A stretch of DNA of 23,492 nt, taken from positions 1 through 23,492 of the forward strand of contig CAYVTV010000026.1 in assembly GCA_964454295.1 (NCBI GenBank), given 5' to 3'. Under the pieces are notes generated by a model. It had not been told where the DNA came from and made no database searches. It saw only the letters and a list, made by a program, of their open reading frames with translations. This DNA comes from CAYVTV01 sp964454295. GTDB lineage: Bacteria; Bacteroidota; Bacteroidia; Bacteroidales; GCA-2748055. A program made the position numbers and the translations under genes. Below are positions 22,141 to 23,492 of the stretch, in pieces; the first letter of the stretch is position 1; every line of letters begins with the position of its first letter.

Positions 22141-22150
22141 AATTTTTAAT
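22141..22150 (-). promoter_or_regulatory. A-rich leader motif ATTAAAAATT before the nitrilase-family start
   Basis: On the minus strand ATTAAAAATT ends 14 bases before the ATG at 22126, with no Shine-Dalgarno sequence between. It is the same word as before the MFS gene. Confidence 0.35.
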
Positions 22151-22184
22151 ACAATTGCAGATATATATCAATATTAAATCAACC

Positions 22185-23309
22185 TCATTTAGTTTCACTA
22201 TATATAAATTTTTGTGCACGTTTTCCTGTGTAAACTTCAGCAGTAAATATATTACCTTTTGAATCTACAACTAAATTATGTACCCACATAAATTGACCGG
22301 CATAACGTCCAATTCGTCCAAATTTTCCAATTGTTTCTAAATTTTCACGGTTTAATATCCACACACACTGATTAGTTCCATCTGCAACATAAATCAAACT
22401 TTGCCGGGGATCATGAGAAAAGTCTATATCCCATACGGAACCAAGTCCTAATGTGTTTTTAGCAACAAACTTCTCAAAAAGGAAGTCTCCATTTTTTTTA
22501 AAAACCTGAACACGATTATTGTTTCGGTCGCAAACATAAACTAGTCCATCATTGGAGATCACTAGTGCATGTACTTCTCCAAATTGTGAAGGAGGAGGAT
22601 TATTGGGATTGTACGGAGCTTGTTTAATATCATTTGGTTTATTGCCATAGGCTCCCCAATGTCGTTTATACTTACCGGTATTTGCATCAAAAACAATAAC
22701 ACGGTGGTTTAAATAGCCATCAGAAATATAAACTTCATTTTCGATTTGATCTACAGCAAAATCAGTAGGTCGCCCTAAAAGTACAGTGTCATTACTCCCA
22801 CCTGTTTTCTCAGATTCTCCTATTTGAAATAAAAATGTGCCATCTGATGTAAATTTTAATATGTGTTGATCATAATTAATTTTACCATATGCTGCACCAA
22901 TCCAAACATTATTATTATGGTCAACAAAGATTCCATGCTCTCCTTTTGGCCAGTCATAACCTTCACCTGGTCCTCCCCAGGCCTGAATTACATTTCCTTC
23001 TGTATCAAACTCAATAACAGGAGGAGCAGGAGTAAAAGGTAGTTTCATTGATTGCCATGCCGGACCTCCTTCATCCAAACCCAATGAGTTAGGCCGGTGA
23101 ACTATCCATATATGATCTTTATTATCAACGGCAATTCCCGATACCTGACCAAGTAACCAATTGTCAGGTAAAGGTTTAGGCCAAAAAGGATCTACAATAA
23201 AAACGGGTATTGATTCTACTGATATATCTTTTTTACTTTTCTGAGTTGAGCAAACTAATCCAAAAGACATCAAAATTGTTATAAACAAAATATAAAATAG
23301 TTTTTTCAT
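22185..23309 (-). CDS. NHL-repeat beta-propeller resembling peptidyl-hydroxyglycine alpha-amidating lyase (PAL), exported
   Basis: This 374-residue protein has an N-terminal hydrophobic signal (MKKLFYILFITILMSFGLVC, possibly lipidated at Cys20). The rest is a six-bladed NHL propeller. Motifs that build the PAL active site in animal peptide-amidating enzymes are present in order: LGQVSGIAVD then HRP (R72); EHGIFVDHNNNVW (H125); PTDFAVD then SDGYLNHRV (Y199, R203); EVHALVISNDGLVYVCDRNN (H247, R262); and WVHNLVVDSKGN (H344). These match the three zinc histidines, the catalytic tyrosine and two substrate-binding arginines; the Asp after the last zinc His is Asn here. PAL cleaves alpha-hydroxyglycine amides to a primary amide plus glyoxylate. 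No monooxygenase that would make such a substrate is in the window. It lies between a sialidase-like gene and an exported amidase gene. The fold is confident, the site similarity is strong, and the substrate is unknown. Confidence 0.82.
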   Translation of the reverse strand: MKKLFYILFITILMSFGLVCSTQKSKKDISVESIPVFIVDPFWPKPLPDNWLLGQVSGIAVDNKDHIWIVHRPNSLGLDEGGPAWQSMKLPFTPAPPVIEFDTEGNVIQAWGGPGEGYDWPKGEHGIFVDHNNNVWIGAAYGKINYDQHILKFTSDGTFLFQIGESEKTGGSNDTVLLGRPTDFAVDQIENEVYISDGYLNHRVIVFDANTGKYKRHWGAYGNKPNDIKQAPYNPNNPPPSQFGEVHALVISNDGLVYVCDRNNNRVQVFKKNGDFLFEKFVAKNTLGLGSVWDIDFSHDPRQSLIYVADGTNQCVWILNRENLETIGKFGRIGRYAGQFMWVHNLVVDSKGNIFTAEVYTGKRAQKFIYSETK

Positions 23310-23325
23310 CTTTAAATATTGTTAT

Positions 23326-23492
23326 TTATTCAGTAGGAGGAGAATTTGTCATACCTATAATCAAAGACAGAGGAATTTCAGCAAAATAAATGTTTGTATG
23401 TCCTTCATGTGAAGAATAATAAGAAACGTATAATCTATCTTTGACAATAACTAAACCGGGATAACTATTATCACCTCCTGACGGTAATCGAA
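23326..23492 (-). CDS. C-terminal end of a sialidase-like (BNR-type propeller) protein, cut by window edge
   Basis: Only the last 55 codons are in the window, ending at the TAA at 23326-23328; the start lies beyond the right edge. The fragment includes RLPSGGDNSYPGLVIVKDRL and YVSYYSSHEGHTNIYFAEI. The combination GGDNSYPGL then SYYSSHEG is typical of the last blade of exo-alpha-sialidase-like BNR propellers common in Bacteroidota and Planctomycetota. Such proteins are often annotated as sialidases without proof. The frame ends 17 bases before the PAL-like gene, so the two are probably co-transcribed. Without the catalytic N-terminal part no enzymatic claim can be made. Confidence 0.7.
   Translation of the reverse strand, partial: RLPSGGDNSYPGLVIVKDRLYVSYYSSHEGHTNIYFAEIPLSLIIGMTNSPPTE

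Noticed and set aside
1..23492. Mobile elements, tRNA/rRNA genes, CRISPR arrays or riboswitches
   Set aside because: No transposase or integrase frames, no regularly spaced repeats, no tRNA-like cloverleaf and no conserved riboswitch core were seen; gaps are too short to hide most of them.

Overview
The window looks like part of a chromosome of a member of the Bacteroidota, probably of the Bacteroidales/Marinilabiliales type. The DNA is AT-rich, many enzymes are lipoproteins or carry signal peptides, and start codons follow A/T-rich leaders instead of Shine-Dalgarno sites. The protein families (GH20, sulfatase, Gfo/Idh/MocA, DUF1080, DUF6807, SSS and ACS-type transporters) also fit free-living glycan-degrading Bacteroidota. 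The phylum is inferred; the genus cannot be read from this window.

All 17 genes, 15 complete and 2 cut by the window edges, lie on the minus strand, so the cluster is transcribed from high to low coordinates. There are no RNA genes, transposases, CRISPR arrays, regulators or SusC/SusD pairs. No gene-free stretch exceeds about 210 bases. In transcription order: (A) 23.5-15.9 kb holds the tail of a sialidase-like protein, a lyase-like beta-propeller with an intact peptidyl-hydroxyglycine lyase (PAL) site pattern, an exported nitrilase-family amidohydrolase, a lipoprotein sulfatase, a histidine-rich TolB/PL22-like propeller, a Tat-type Gfo/Idh/MocA oxidoreductase and a DUF1080 protein. (B) 15.9-11.5 kb holds a tandem alpha/beta-hydrolase esterase and a second exported nitrilase-family enzyme fused to an unrecognised N-terminal domain; a 173-base gap rich in inverted repeats separates them. 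(C) 11.5-6.5 kb is a tightly packed, visibly GC-richer module: MFS transporter, uroporphyrinogen-decarboxylase-like protein, DUF6807 lipoprotein and a second Tat-type Gfo/Idh/MocA protein. (D) 6.3-0 kb holds an SSS symporter, a third exported nitrilase-family enzyme, a GH20 beta-N-acetylhexosaminidase lipoprotein, a PIG-L deacetylase and a NagB-like deaminase/isomerase.

Working model (inference): a complex, probably sulfated and O-/N-acylated amino-sugar-containing substrate is processed outside the cytoplasm by the sulfatase, esterase, GH20, propeller lyases, Gfo/Idh + DUF1080 (3-keto-glycoside type cleavage) and three separate nitrilase-family amidases. Products enter through the SSS and MFS carriers and are finished in the cytosol by PIG-L and NagB-like enzymes. 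The most unusual trait is the concentration of enzymes that act on C-N bonds: a PAL-like lyase, three exported nitrilase-superfamily members, PIG-L and NagB-like, alongside a GH20 that itself recognises an acetamido sugar.
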